A DNA stretch of 64,000 nt from Paenibacillus glucanolyticus NBRC 15330 (GTDB taxonomy: Bacteria; Bacillota; Bacilli; Paenibacillales; Paenibacillaceae). The stretch is taken from NCBI RefSeq assembly GCF_004000885.1, contig NZ_BIMC01000001.1, positions 744,001 to 808,000 on the forward strand, given 5' to 3'. Within the stretch, counting starts at the first letter, position 1, and each line of letters begins with the position of its first letter. A model generated the notes under the pieces. It had not been told where the DNA came from. It was given only the letters and a program-made list of their open reading frames with translations, and made no database searches. A program made the translations under genes and the position numbers. This document shows, piece after piece, positions 53,173-63,615 of the stretch.

Positions 53173-56100
53173 TTAGAACAATGATAACTGATTACTCTCC
53201 GGCAGACCACGGAAGCAGCCCATCTGGGTTAACAGCTCCACCGCGGTTTTACTCGCCTTCGATTTTTGCTGGAAATCCTCAATGGAGAGGAACTCGCCGA
53301 ATTCCCTCGCGGCGGCAATGTTGCGGGCCGCGTTATCCCCGATCCCCTGCAAGGCCGAGAATGGCGGAATGAGTGAATTTCCATCCACCTTGAATCTTAG
53401 CGCATCCGACTGATAGAGGTCGATATTCTTAAAGCTGAATCCCCTTGCGGTCATTTCCAGCGCCATCTCCAAAATCGGCAGCATTCCTTTTTCCTTCGGA
53501 CTCGCTCCAAAACCCAGCTGCTCGATCTCTTCAATGCGCCGGTATATCGCTTCATAGCCCTGACAGCATAATTCAATGTCAAAATCCTCGGCACGTACCG
53601 AGAAGTACGTTGCGTAATATTCAATCGGATAATACAGCTTGAAGTAAGCCGTTCGCACCGCTGAAATAACATATGCGGCGGCGTGGGCTTTGGGGAACAT
53701 GTACTGGATTTTAAGACAGGAATCAATGTACCACTGCGGCACTTTGCATCTCTTCATCTCGTCGATCCATTCCTGCGACAGCCCCCGGCCTTTACGCACG
53801 CTTTCCGTGATCTTAAATGCGAGGCTTGCGTCCATACCGGCCTTATAGATCAGAAATAACATGATATCGTCACGACAGCCGATTACGGTTTTGATGTTGC
53901 ATGTGCCATTCTTGATTAACTCCTGGGCATTGCCAAGCCAAACGCCGGTCCCGTGGGACAGGCCCGAAATTTGCAATAAGTCGGCAAAACTCGATGGCTG
54001 GGATTCAACCAGCATCTGGCGAACGAATTTTGTCCCCATCTCCGGAACACCGAATGTAGCCACAGGCGAGCGTATTTGCTCTGGCCTTACACCCAGGGAT
54101 TCCGTGGAGTTGAACATACTCATGACCTTCGGATCATTCATCGGAATGGTGGTTGGATCCACCCCGGTCAAATCCTGAAGCATTCTCATCATGGTCGGAT
54201 CATCGTGACCGAGTATATCCAGCTTGAGAAGATTCGCCTCAAAGGCATGATAGTCAAAATGCGTTGTTTTCCACTCGGCGTTGACGTCGTCCGCCGGAAA
54301 CTGCACAGGCGTTATCTCTTCCACCTCGATATAATCCGGTACAACAACAATCCCGCCGGGATGCTGACCCGTGCTCCGTTTAACGCCGGTACAGCCTGAC
54401 GCAAGCCGGTTCAATTCCGCACCGCGCCAGCGCTTGTTGTTGTGCTCCTCATACTTCTTGGCAAAACCAAAAGCCGTCTTTTCTGCCACGGTACCGATGG
54501 TGCCGGCACGGAAGACGTTCTTCTCACCAAACATCTCCTTGGTGAAATTATGGGCAAGCGGCTGATATTCACCGGAGAAGTTCAAGTCAATATCGGGAAC
54601 CTTGTCCCCTTTGAAACCGAGGAACGTTTCGAAAGGTATATCCTGTCCCTCGCCTTTCATCATGTTTCCGCACTCCGGACATGCTTTGTCGGGCAAATCG
54701 AAACCGCTCGGAACGCTGCCGTCCAGGAACCATTCGCTATGCTTGCAATCACTATTGATGCAAATATAATGAGCGGGGAGCGGGTTAACCTCGGATATGC
54801 CAAGGAATGTGGCAACAACGGAAGAGCCTACCGATCCCCGCGAGCCTACCAAATAGCCGTCCCGGTTCGATTTTTTAACCAGTTTCTCGGAAATCAGATA
54901 GTTCGCTGAGAAACCGTATTTGATAATCGGCTCCAGTTCTTTCTCCAGCCGCGCGACCACGACTTCAGGCAAGTTCTCCCCATAGATCGACTTGGCCGTA
55001 TCGTAGCAAGTGTTACGAATCTCTTCATCCGCACCCTCAAGGATTGGAGTAAACAGTTTATCCGGGAATAACTCTAATTCTTCAAAGCGGTCCGCGAGCT
55101 CGTTCGTGTTAGTCACAACAACCTCATAACATTTGCTCTGACCCAAGAACTCGAATTCCTCCAGCATCTCTTCCGTGGTCCGGAAATGGGCATCCGGCTT
55201 GCGCAAATCCTTGAGCGGGCTGAAACCGGTAATGCCATGAATGGTAATATCCCGAAACAGCTTGTCCCGTGGTTCGAGATAATGCACATTCCCTGTAGCA
55301 ATGACCGGCTTGTTCAGCTTCTCCCCGATGCGTACGATTTTGGAAATCGCCGTTTTAATCTCTTCGGGGCTGCCGACCAGTCCCTTATCCACGAGGTGCA
55401 TGTACATCGTCAAAGGCTGAATCTCCAGAACATCGTAGAAATCTGCGATTTCTTCGGCCTCCTCCTCCGTCTTGTTCAGCACCGTTTCGAAGAACTCTCC
55501 CTTTTCACAGCCGGACAGCACGAGCAACCCATCCCGCATCTCTTGAAGTTTGGATTTAGGGATGCAGGGCACGCGCTTGAAATATTGGGTATGGGACATG
55601 GAGACCAGCTTGTACAGGTTTTTCTTGCCAGTCATGTTCAGTGCATAAATACCGCAGTGGAATGGACGCGTGTTGGACAGATCTGTCCCAACATAATCGT
55701 TAAGGCGGTCCAGGATTTTGACGCCTTTTGTTTTTTCCACATCGCCAAGCAGTCCGTTCAGAATCCCTGCCAGCGCAACTGTATCATCAATCGCACGGTG
55801 ATGGCTCTCCAGTAGAACCTTATACTTGTCAGCCATGGTGTTAAGACGGTGATTCTTGAGTCCCGGATGCACAAGACGGGCCAGCTCCAGCGTATCCAGA
55901 TACGGATTGTCCAGGGTATCCATGCCTGCATTCTTCAATGCTGCCTGAATGAAGCCCATATCAAATCGCGCATTATGCGCCACGAGCACGGCATCGCCTA
56001 CGAAATCCACAAACTCTTTGAGCACCGGCTCCAGCTCGGGGGCATTCTTAACCATATCGTCATTGATGTTGGTCAATTGCTGGATGTGATACGGAATTCT

Positions 56101-57489
56101 CTCGTGCGGGTTCACAAAGGTAGCGTACCGGTCAATCTCTTTACCTTCGTTCATTTTAACGGCTGCAAGCTCGATGATTTTATTTGCGGTGATGGACAAA
56201 CCAGTAGTCTCAATATCAAACACCACATAAGTCGCACTGCTGAGTTCAATCGGCTGTGCCTGTTCCACGATGTTGACGGCATCATTCACGACATTGGCCT
56301 CGATGCCGTACATCATTTTGATCCCGTGTTTCTTGGCATTCTTGGCTGCATCGGGATAACACTGAACACCGCCGTGATCGCTTACGGCAATGGCTTTATG
56401 GCCCCAACTGGCCGCTGTCTTGATATACCGGTCGATCGGCGTGACGGCATCCATGGTGCTCATCGTTGTGTGAAGGTGGAATTCCACCCGCTTCTCGGCT
56501 GCATTATCCTTCCGGCTCGGGGGAGAAGGCACCTCTCCCAGATCCGACGGAATCATAACAAGTTCCGGTACCTGCATGAAGCGGTCATATTCCACACGTC
56601 CGCGCGCCTTCACCCACTTGCCGTTTTCAAGCAGGCTCAATACCTTAAGTTCATCCTTCGTCTTGCCAAACATTTTCATTTGCAAGGAATCACTGAAATC
56701 TGTCAGATAGAATGTGAATAACGTACTGCCGTTGCGAAGCTCCTTACGATCCAATCCGAAGATGGTCCCCTGAATCGTAATTTTCTTCTCTTCGTCTTGG
56801 ATATCCTGGAGCGGAACCGGCTGATCCTTGATATCATACCCGACCTGCAGCCGAACCGCGCCCTCTTCCTCATCCTCCGCATCCAGCTCAGCTTCCATGC
56901 TGCTCATGATCTGCTCGATGACCTCGCGCTCTTCCTCGCGCTTCTTCTGCTCGAACTCCTCATAAGCCGCCTGACCGTTATCTCCAACCTGCATTTTCAC
57001 ACGCAGCGTCAGATCAAAGTATTGTCCGAAGAAACGGGTAATGGCTGCATCGATCTGCTTCTTGCGGGCAAGCTCAAGTGACATGCCGTCCGACATGGAG
57101 AGAAGGACTTGTCCATCCTCCACCTCATGTTTGGCCCTTGTCATCCACCCATTCACCGAAGGAATTTCCCGATGGGCCCATTCCAAAAACAAACTCCAGT
57201 ACTCTTGCACGATATCTGCTTCAGGAACGCTGCTCCCATACCGGAATACAAATTTGATCTTGGCGATATGGCTCATCTTCTCCTGAATCCTCAGACAGAA
57301 TGTACGGTAGACCTCGGACGGAACCAAGGTGTCCTTAAGAACGGTTATTCTCCAGTCCTTGCTCGCCCGGCTTGTCTCTACTTGCTCAATCACGCCATCC
57401 AAAAAATAGGGTTCCACCAGATTGGCCGGAACTTCTCCCTGCTTCATCAGCAGTTCAAATCGCTTCCTTTTATCTTCTGTTGTGCCCAT
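53173..57489 (-). CDS. polC: DNA polymerase III subunit alpha, PolC type
   Basis: 1438 residues (B. subtilis PolC has 1437). N-terminal OB fold, PHP domain interrupted by the 3'-5' exonuclease (VVFDIETTGLSITANKIIELAA ... AHNARFDMGF), polymerase active site region (GDKVPDIDLNFSGEYQ), zinc finger cysteines (CINSDCKHSEW ... CPECGNM) and a C-terminal helix-hairpin region. Main replicative polymerase. The ATG at 57489 follows GGGGGAGGG; the upstream in-frame extension lacks homology. Confidence 0.97.
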   Translation of the reverse strand: MGTTEDKRKRFELLMKQGEVPANLVEPYFLDGVIEQVETSRASKDWRITVLKDTLVPSEVYRTFCLRIQEKMSHIAKIKFVFRYGSSVPEADIVQEYWSLFLEWAHREIPSVNGWMTRAKHEVEDGQVLLSMSDGMSLELARKKQIDAAITRFFGQYFDLTLRVKMQVGDNGQAAYEEFEQKKREEEREVIEQIMSSMEAELDAEDEEEGAVRLQVGYDIKDQPVPLQDIQDEEKKITIQGTIFGLDRKELRNGSTLFTFYLTDFSDSLQMKMFGKTKDELKVLSLLENGKWVKARGRVEYDRFMQVPELVMIPSDLGEVPSPPSRKDNAAEKRVEFHLHTTMSTMDAVTPIDRYIKTAASWGHKAIAVSDHGGVQCYPDAAKNAKKHGIKMMYGIEANVVNDAVNIVEQAQPIELSSATYVVFDIETTGLSITANKIIELAAVKMNEGKEIDRYATFVNPHERIPYHIQQLTNINDDMVKNAPELEPVLKEFVDFVGDAVLVAHNARFDMGFIQAALKNAGMDTLDNPYLDTLELARLVHPGLKNHRLNTMADKYKVLLESHHRAIDDTVALAGILNGLLGDVEKTKGVKILDRLNDYVGTDLSNTRPFHCGIYALNMTGKKNLYKLVSMSHTQYFKRVPCIPKSKLQEMRDGLLVLSGCEKGEFFETVLNKTEEEAEEIADFYDVLEIQPLTMYMHLVDKGLVGSPEEIKTAISKIVRIGEKLNKPVIATGNVHYLEPRDKLFRDITIHGITGFSPLKDLRKPDAHFRTTEEMLEEFEFLGQSKCYEVVVTNTNELADRFEELELFPDKLFTPILEGADEEIRNTCYDTAKSIYGENLPEVVVARLEKELEPIIKYGFSANYLISEKLVKKSNRDGYLVGSRGSVGSSVVATFLGISEVNPLPAHYICINSDCKHSEWFLDGSVPSGFDLPDKACPECGNMMKGEGQDIPFETFLGFKGDKVPDIDLNFSGEYQPLAHNFTKEMFGEKNVFRAGTIGTVAEKTAFGFAKKYEEHNNKRWRGAELNRLASGCTGVKRSTGQHPGGIVVVPDYIEVEEITPVQFPADDVNAEWKTTHFDYHAFEANLLKLDILGHDDPTMMRMLQDLTGVDPTTIPMNDPKVMSMFNSTESLGVRPEQIRSPVATFGVPEMGTKFVRQMLVESQPSSFADLLQISGLSHGTGVWLGNAQELIKNGTCNIKTVIGCRDDIMLFLIYKAGMDASLAFKITESVRKGRGLSQEWIDEMKRCKVPQWYIDSCLKIQYMFPKAHAAAYVISAVRTAYFKLYYPIEYYATYFSVRAEDFDIELCCQGYEAIYRRIEEIEQLGFGASPKEKGMLPILEMALEMTARGFSFKNIDLYQSDALRFKVDGNSLIPPFSALQGIGDNAARNIAAAREFGEFLSIEDFQQKSKASKTAVELLTQMGCFRGLPESNQLSLF

Positions 57490-57720
57490 GGTTCCCTCCC
57501 CCTGCAATGCACAAAAACTATAAAAATTCTTCTCCCAGCATACATTCTCAGAAAAAAACAGAATAAAGCCTCCGCCGGCAGCACCCATTCGTCCTGCTCC
57601 AATAAAGAGAGCGTCCGCCATACTGCCATCCGGAAGCTTACTCCAGATGATGAACTCCGGGACTTGACGAAGGCCCTGCCTTCGCCGAACCTATCCCGCT
57701 GAATTCATAATATCGATATA

Positions 57721-59178
57721 CTAGTACGCTCTGGCGAACAAAACAGTATGCTTCGCAGCTTCACCACATACGAGGCAATTGGTTTTCTTCTCAGCCGGTT
57801 CAAAAGGAATATTTCGGCTTGTAGCACCGGTTTCTTGTTTCACCGTATCTTCACAAGCTTCCGATCCGCACCAACCTGCCAATGTAAAGCCGCGTTTCTC
57901 TTCCATGCTGTCTTTCATTTCATCCAGTGTCTCTACCGAATAGAAATGGTCTTCACGGAACTGCTTCGCACGCTCAAACATTTCTTGGTGCACCTGCTCC
58001 AGCATGTACTGCACTTCCTGTGTCAGGTTTGCCTGCTCTACTATTTTCTTCTCACCCGTAATGCGTGAGACCAGCACGCAGACGCCATTCTCCATGTCAC
58101 GCGGTCCAATCTCCAGACGTACCGGTACTCCGCGCATTTCATATTCATTAAATTTCCAGCCTGGACGCACATCCGGATTGTCATCAACCCGCACACGAAT
58201 ACCGGCGGACTTCAGTTCACGGAACAGCTCGTCCGTACGTCCTACAACAGCCTCTCTTGTCTTCGGAGGACCAATCGGGATCATGATTACTTGAGTCGGT
58301 GCGACTTTAGGAGGAAGCACCAAGCCCCGGTCATCCCCATGGACCATAATGAGGGAACCGATCAGACGTGTGCTGACACCCCAGGAAGTGGTATGTGCAT
58401 ATTCCAATGTATTTTCACGGTTCAAATATTGAATTTCAAAGGCTTGCGAGAAATTGGTGCCCATGTAGTGAGAGGTACCCGCTTGAACAGCCCGTCCGTC
58501 CTTCATCATCGCTTCGATGGAGAACGTATCAACAGCTCCTGCAAATTTCTCCGAAGGAGTCTTCTGCCCTTTAATGACCGGAATCGCAAGATAATCCTCC
58601 ACAAACTGCTGGTAGATATCGAGCATTTGCATAGTTTCCCCTCTAGCTTCCACTTCCGTCTCGTGAGCGGTGTGGCCTTCCTGCCATAAAAACTCACTTG
58701 TACGCAGGAACGGCAATGTGCGTTTTTCCCAGCGTACCACGTTCGCCCACTGGTTAATCAGCACAGGGAGATCACGATAGGATTGAATCCATTTGGAGTA
58801 CATATGCCCAAACATCGTCTCCGAAGTCGGACGGATAGCCAGACGTTCTTCAAGCTTCTCGCCAGCTGCTTCCGTTACCCAAGGCAGCTCAGGGTTAAAG
58901 CCTTCGACATGCTCCTTTTCCTTCTGGAAAAAGCTCTCGGGAATAAAAAGAGGGAAGTAGGCGTTCCGGTGTCCCGTTGCCTTAAAGCGACGGTCCAACT
59001 CTGCTTGAATATGCTCCCAAATTTCATAACCGTCCGGTTTGAAAACGATACATCCTCTGACTGGAGAATAATCCATCAAGTCGGCTTTTTTGATGACATC
59101 AATATACCAGCGCGAGAAATCTTCCCCTTGCGGCGTGATCTCTGTCACGAATTGTTTATCCTTCGATTCCTTAGACAT
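57721..59178 (-). CDS. proS: Proline--tRNA ligase, archaeal/eukaryal type
   Basis: 485 residues without the bacterial editing insertion. Features: GCIVFKPDGYEIWEHIQ, class II motif 2 (RWEKRTLPFLRTSEFLWQEGHTAH), motif 3 region (HGDDRGLVLPPKVAP), an anticodon domain and a C-terminal domain with cysteines in WCGSEACEDTVK and NCLVCGEAAKH that suggests a zinc site, ending in FARAY. The tyrosine end is typical of the archaeal/eukaryal type. In B. subtilis the same locus holds a longer bacterial-type ProS. No T-box leader was found upstream. Confidence 0.93.
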   Translation of the reverse strand: MSKESKDKQFVTEITPQGEDFSRWYIDVIKKADLMDYSPVRGCIVFKPDGYEIWEHIQAELDRRFKATGHRNAYFPLFIPESFFQKEKEHVEGFNPELPWVTEAAGEKLEERLAIRPTSETMFGHMYSKWIQSYRDLPVLINQWANVVRWEKRTLPFLRTSEFLWQEGHTAHETEVEARGETMQMLDIYQQFVEDYLAIPVIKGQKTPSEKFAGAVDTFSIEAMMKDGRAVQAGTSHYMGTNFSQAFEIQYLNRENTLEYAHTTSWGVSTRLIGSLIMVHGDDRGLVLPPKVAPTQVIMIPIGPPKTREAVVGRTDELFRELKSAGIRVRVDDNPDVRPGWKFNEYEMRGVPVRLEIGPRDMENGVCVLVSRITGEKKIVEQANLTQEVQYMLEQVHQEMFERAKQFREDHFYSVETLDEMKDSMEEKRGFTLAGWCGSEACEDTVKQETGATSRNIPFEPAEKKTNCLVCGEAAKHTVLFARAY

Positions 59179-59332
59179 ATAAATCGTGTTCCTCCCATTA
59201 ATAAAAACGCGTGGTCTTTCGCTCCTGATTCAGGGGCTTGACTTACGTTATTTTGGCAATATGTGTGAGCAAGCCGACATTGAAGTCAGCCTTGTTTAAT
59301 TGTAAAAATATGTCCTGCACTAGGATTCTCCC

Positions 59333-59383
59333 CGAAATAGAAAAGGTACGGCTCTGATGCGGCTGGCGCACCGAGCCGTACCT
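59333..59383 (-). terminator. Intrinsic terminator after rasP
   Basis: Perfect 11-bp stem AGGTACGGCTC/GAGCCGTACCT, then TTTTCTATTTC on the minus strand, starting 6 bases after the rasP stop. Confidence 0.87.
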
Positions 59384-59388
59384 GGGGT

Positions 59389-60663
59389 CTATCCGTTAAT
59401 CAATCGTAGTATATCGTTATAGGTTACTGCAATCATGAGCAGGAACAGCATTGCAAACCCGACAAAGTGAACCATGCCTTCCCTATTCGGATCAACAGGT
59501 TTACCTCGTAAAGCTTCGATGCCTAAGAATACAAGCCGGCTTCCATCCAGTGCCGGAATCGGCAGCAGGTTGAATATACCTAGATACAAGCTTAATATTG
59601 CCGCCCAGTAGGTCAGCTGTTCAATGCCCTGTTTTGCAATTTGGCCTGTGACCTCAAACGTTCGTACAGGACCGCCAAGGTCGTCCATCGAGAACTTCTG
59701 AATCAACTGCCTGAATCCTTGGAAGATGATATTGGTTGTGTCTACCATCGCTGTCCCGGAGCCGGTAATCGTCTCACCTAGACCGGCGGATCGAGTAGGA
59801 AGTTCAGGAACAATCCCGACCTTACCGCCTTCCTGTCCCTCCATCGTGCGAGGGGTTAACGTCAGATCGAAGGATTCCTCTCCCCGTCGTACCGTCCATT
59901 CCATCGGCTTGTCCTGGGAAGCCGCAATCAATTCGATCATCTTCTGATAATCGGCACCAATGGCGGTTCCGTTAATACTCTCGATGATGTCGCCTTCCTT
60001 GAGGTCGGCTTCGTCTGCAGGCATGCCTTTGGTGATCTCACCAATCTGCACATAAGTTGGATTATCCACCGGAATTCCGGCCATTTGAATGTGCAGGGCA
60101 AAGAGGATGAAGGCCAGGATGAAGTTCATGACAGGGCCTGCAAATATCGCAAGCGCTCTTTGACCAACGGTCTTGCTGCCGAACTGACGGTCTCTTGGTG
60201 CGATCTGCGTCTCAACACCTTTGGCAACCGTCAGCGCCTGTGGATGGATTTCATATTGCTGGAATTCACCATCCACATCAAGCCTTACCGATAAACGATC
60301 GACCATATCCATGAACTGAACTTCACCGCGAATGACATTTTTGCGGTTGTCAAGTTGATCCAGGTAAATCTTCTTCACTTGATTCTCTGCATTCAATCGA
60401 ACCGCAATCGTCTGACCAGCCTGAATCTCGACAAGTTCCGGATCTTCTCCCGCCATGCGGGCATATCCCCCGAATGGAAGAAGACGAAGCGTGAACTGGG
60501 TTTCATGGCGTTTATATGAGAACAGCTTTGGACCAAATCCAATCGCGAACTCCCGAACCAATATTCCGGCACGCCGGGCAAAATAATAGTGCCCCCATTC
60601 GTGCACGGTAACAATAACAAAAAACATGAGCACCGTTAAAAAAACGACCCGAACCATTTCCAA
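59389..60663 (-). CDS. rasP: Site-2 protease RasP/RseP
   Basis: 424 residues. Membrane zinc protease with H21-E22-x2-H25 (VHEWGHYYFARRAGI), a PDZ domain (about 205-290: VQIGEITKGMPADEADLKEGDIIESING), and the third metal ligand in FNLLPIPALDGSRL. Cleaves anti-sigma factors such as RsiW and signal-peptide remnants. TTG start at 60663 with GGGGG upstream; an ATG at 60657 is an alternative. A plausible promoter (TTGTGG-16-GATAAT) lies between dxr and rasP. Confidence 0.94.
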   Translation of the reverse strand: MEMVRVVFLTVLMFFVIVTVHEWGHYYFARRAGILVREFAIGFGPKLFSYKRHETQFTLRLLPFGGYARMAGEDPELVEIQAGQTIAVRLNAENQVKKIYLDQLDNRKNVIRGEVQFMDMVDRLSVRLDVDGEFQQYEIHPQALTVAKGVETQIAPRDRQFGSKTVGQRALAIFAGPVMNFILAFILFALHIQMAGIPVDNPTYVQIGEITKGMPADEADLKEGDIIESINGTAIGADYQKMIELIAASQDKPMEWTVRRGEESFDLTLTPRTMEGQEGGKVGIVPELPTRSAGLGETITGSGTAMVDTTNIIFQGFRQLIQKFSMDDLGGPVRTFEVTGQIAKQGIEQLTYWAAILSLYLGIFNLLPIPALDGSRLVFLGIEALRGKPVDPNREGMVHFVGFAMLFLLMIAVTYNDILRLING

Positions 60664-60794
60664 TTCTTTACATCCCCCTTTTCCTCTGAGAACGCAGTAT
60701 GTCCCTATAGATTATCATTATTCTCCTATCGTCCACAAGAGAATCACAAATCGTCAGCTTTTTTCAAGGGAGATTTCAAAAACAGCTTCAATTC

Positions 60795-61934
60795 CTATAG
60801 TCGGGAAGCTAATTCACGTGCTAGCCGATCACTCTCTTCAATCGTCTCCAGTGCCGGCTCCGGTGTGTTGTCATGACCATGCAGCACTTCTTCTATAATC
60901 TCTTCGATCCGCAGAAAAGAGATTTCACTGCGCAGAAACCGGGCAACGGCGATTTCATTGGCTGCATTAAATACCGTTGGTGCTGTCCCACCCATTTTAC
61001 CACATTCATAAGCAAGCCTTAAACAAGGAAAACGTTCAAGGTCCATTTCCCGGAAGTGAAGCTTGCCCGCCTCCGCCAGAGATAGCCTTGGAGCAGGCGA
61101 AGACCAACGTTCCGGATAGGTCAGCGCGTATTGAATCGGTACCCGCATATCCGGATTGCCAAGCTGTGCGATGATGCTGGAATCGCGGAATTCTACAAAG
61201 GAATGGATAATGCTCTCCGGATGAAGAAGAACGGAAATGTTGTCATAAGGAATCTGATAAAGCCAATGGGCTTCCATCACCTCTAACCCCTTGTTCACCA
61301 TGGTGGCTGAATCTATCGTGATTTTCGCCCCCATAGACCAGTTGGGATGTTTAAGCGCGTCCTCCACTGTGACATGGACCAGCTGCTCACGCGTATAATC
61401 CCGAAAAGAGCCTCCGGATGCCGTCAAGGTAATCCTTTCAATATCCTCCTGCCGTTCTCCATTCAAGCATTGGAAGATAGCGGAATGCTCACTGTCGATA
61501 GGCAGGAGTTTTACCCCTTTGGCCGCCGCACGAGCAGTAACCAGGTGACCTGCAGTCACCAGGGTTTCCTTATTGGCGAGTCCGATCGTTTTCCCCTCTT
61601 CAATCGCTGCAAGCGTAGAAGGGAGGCCCATGCTTCCAACAACGGCTGTAACGACCAACTCCGCGTCCGTCCCTGCCGCTATCTCTACCAGCCCTTCACG
61701 GCCATAGTAGATTTCTGTTCCAGCGGGAAGGTCATGTCTGATTTTGTCGGCAAGCTCTTTCGAAGCAACCGACACTTTTCGCGGAGCAAATTCCTTAACC
61801 TGCTGAAGCAGCAAGTCCGAATTGTTCCCTGCAGCCAGACCCTCCACCTGAAATTGTTCCCGATGCATCCTCACCACGTCCAAGGTCTGCGTACCAATGG
61901 AACCGGTGGAGCCGAGTATGCTGATTTTCTTCAT
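60795..61934 (-). CDS. dxr: 1-deoxy-D-xylulose 5-phosphate reductoisomerase
   Basis: 379 residues from ATG 61934: [21 protein letters not shown] (NADPH site), [54 protein letters not shown]. Second step of the MEP isoprenoid pathway, feeding undecaprenyl synthesis by uppS. AAAGGA precedes the ATG, 17 bases after the cdsA stop. Confidence 0.96.
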   Translation of the reverse strand: MKKISILGSTGSIGTQTLDVVRMHREQFQVEGLAAGNNSDLLLQQVKEFAPRKVSVASKELADKIRHDLPAGTEIYYGREGLVEIAAGTDAELVVTAVVGSMGLPSTLAAIEEGKTIGLANKETLVTAGHLVTARAAAKGVKLLPIDSEHSAIFQCLNGERQEDIERITLTASGGSFRDYTREQLVHVTVEDALKHPNWSMGAKITIDSATMVNKGLEVMEAHWLYQIPYDNISVLLHPESIIHSFVEFRDSSIIAQLGNPDMRVPIQYALTYPERWSSPAPRLSLAEAGKLHFREMDLERFPCLRLAYECGKMGGTAPTVFNAANEIAVARFLRSEISFLRIEEIIEEVLHGHDNTPEPALETIEESDRLARELASRL

Positions 61935-61951
61935 GCACATCTTTCCTTTCA

Positions 61952-62752
61952 TCAGTAAGGCAGGAGACTCAATATATGTACGAACGGAAATACAACGATC
62001 CAACTGTCACATCGGTCCAGTATTCCTCCATGTCCGGGCAGCAATTTGCCTGAATCCTTGATGCCATACACCCGTTTATATGCGGATTGTACCAAATCCC
62101 CAAGCTGACCGATTACCGCGCAGGACAACCCGATTAGAATCGCTTGTCCAGCTGCCAGGAATCCGTCAGAGAAGAATGAAAAGAGCAAAGAAGTGAACAC
62201 GGCGATGACAACTCCGCCTACCGCACCTTCAATGGTTTTGTTCGGACTGATGGAAGGCCATAATTTGTGGCGGCCCATTGCACGGCCGACAAAATAGGCT
62301 CCTGCATCACTTGCCCAGATAGAGGCCAACAGCAGGAAAGTCCAGAATATTCCATGACCGTCAGGAGCATGTCGCGATTCGGCAATGAAGGAAAAACCGA
62401 TGCCGATATAAGCTGACGCCAAAAACAATAATGAGACCCGCTTAATATCAATCACATTTTTTGTGAACACTGTCGCCAGCAGAAACAAGAGCAGCAGGAG
62501 CCACAGAACATGCTCCCACGGGATCTGAAAATCCAACTGAAGCGGACCCCATGGGAATACAAACAACAGCACCCCCGCGTACCCTATCCATGCCGTTCCT
62601 CCGAACGGTGCCGTATTGGTCATGCGCAGAAACTCATAATAACCGATTAGTGCCATCGCCAGAATAAGAAGATGGTACCACAGACCGCCTATGAAACATA
62701 ATCCTAAAAAGACCGCTCCCGCTATAATTCCGGTAATCAATCGCTGTTTCAA
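61952..62752 (-). CDS. cdsA: Phosphatidate cytidylyltransferase
   Basis: 266 residues from TTG 62752 (GGAGG 10 bases upstream), giving [19 protein letters not shown] as in B. subtilis. Multiple membrane helices and the family signature [18 protein letters not shown] ... [14 protein letters not shown]. Makes CDP-diacylglycerol, the substrate of PgsA. It follows uppS by 20 bases. Confidence 0.95.
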   Translation of the reverse strand: MKQRLITGIIAGAVFLGLCFIGGLWYHLLILAMALIGYYEFLRMTNTAPFGGTAWIGYAGVLLFVFPWGPLQLDFQIPWEHVLWLLLLLFLLATVFTKNVIDIKRVSLLFLASAYIGIGFSFIAESRHAPDGHGIFWTFLLLASIWASDAGAYFVGRAMGRHKLWPSISPNKTIEGAVGGVVIAVFTSLLFSFFSDGFLAAGQAILIGLSCAVIGQLGDLVQSAYKRVYGIKDSGKLLPGHGGILDRCDSWIVVFPFVHILSLLPY

Positions 62753-62772
62753 AACGTTCCATCCTCCATCGG

Positions 62773-63540
62773 CTACGACAGTCCACCGTAGCGTCTTGTT
62801 CTTTGTTGGTATTCGGCTATTGCCTCCACCAAGTGATCCTTGGTGAATTCCGGCCAATATGCGTCAGTAAACCATAACTCACTATACGCCAGCTGCCATA
62901 ACATAAAATTGCTCAGACGCAGCTCGCCGCTTGTACGGATCAGTAAATCCGGATCCGGCAATTCGCCTGTGAGGAGCCGCCTGCCAATCAGTTCCTCTGT
63001 AATATCCTCAGGACGAAGGATTCCGTCACTTATTTCTTGTCCAAGTGCTTTAAAACTTTCCGTGATCTCTTTACGGCTGCCGTAATTGAGCGCAAAGTTA
63101 AGCACAAGACCGTTATTGCCGGCTGTCTTCGCAACAGCTTCTTCCATCGCGGACACGGTATGGGACGGAAGTTCTTCCGGATGCCCCATCATTCTGACCT
63201 GAACATTTTTCTCAATCAGCTCTTCAAGCTCAATAGCCAGGAACTCTTGCGGAAGCTTCATAAGAAAATCGACCTCATCCTTCGGACGTGTCCAGTTTTC
63301 TGTAGAAAAAGCATACATCGTCAATATTTTAATTCCCAAATCATCAGCAGCAATGGCTGCTCTTTTAACAGCCTTCATGCCGTTCTGATGGCCAACGATC
63401 CGCGGCATACCGCGCCGTTTCGCCCAACGTCCATTACCATCCATGATGATAGCTACATGATGAGGGATGTTGTCCGGAGAGAGCTGATGCGTCTGCTGAC
63501 TGTCCTCCTGATTCAACCACGATCGAACCCGTTTGATCAT
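62773..63540 (-). CDS. uppS: Undecaprenyl diphosphate synthase (isoprenyl transferase)
   Basis: 255 residues: D34 in AIIMDGNGRWAKRRG, GHQNGMKAVKRA, YAFSTENWTRP and PDPDLLIRTSGELRLSNFMLWQ. Makes the C55 carrier for cell wall synthesis. The ATG at 63540 follows GGAGG by 7 bases; longer frames cross the frr terminator. Confidence 0.96.
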   Translation of the reverse strand: MIKRVRSWLNQEDSQQTHQLSPDNIPHHVAIIMDGNGRWAKRRGMPRIVGHQNGMKAVKRAAIAADDLGIKILTMYAFSTENWTRPKDEVDFLMKLPQEFLAIELEELIEKNVQVRMMGHPEELPSHTVSAMEEAVAKTAGNNGLVLNFALNYGSRKEITESFKALGQEISDGILRPEDITEELIGRRLLTGELPDPDLLIRTSGELRLSNFMLWQLAYSELWFTDAYWPEFTKDHLVEAIAEYQQRTRRYGGLS

Positions 63541-63565
63541 TCCATTTCCTCCAGGCATCTTTCTG

Positions 63566-63615
63566 CAAAAAAAGAGACAAACCCCACCATAAACCGGAGG
63601 GGCCACAAGTCTCTT
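63566..63615 (-). terminator. Intrinsic terminator after frr
   Basis: AAGAGAC/GTCTCTT outer stem with inner CCCC/GGGG pairing, followed by TTTTTTT on the minus strand; overlaps the frr stop by two bases. Confidence 0.82.

Noticed and set aside
57660..57690. Stem GCGAAGGC/GCCTTCGT after proS as a terminator
   Set aside because: No T run on the minus strand; left uncalled.
59179..59332. Possible T-box leader before proS
   Set aside because: Neither the T-box sequence nor a specifier-loop structure could be found.
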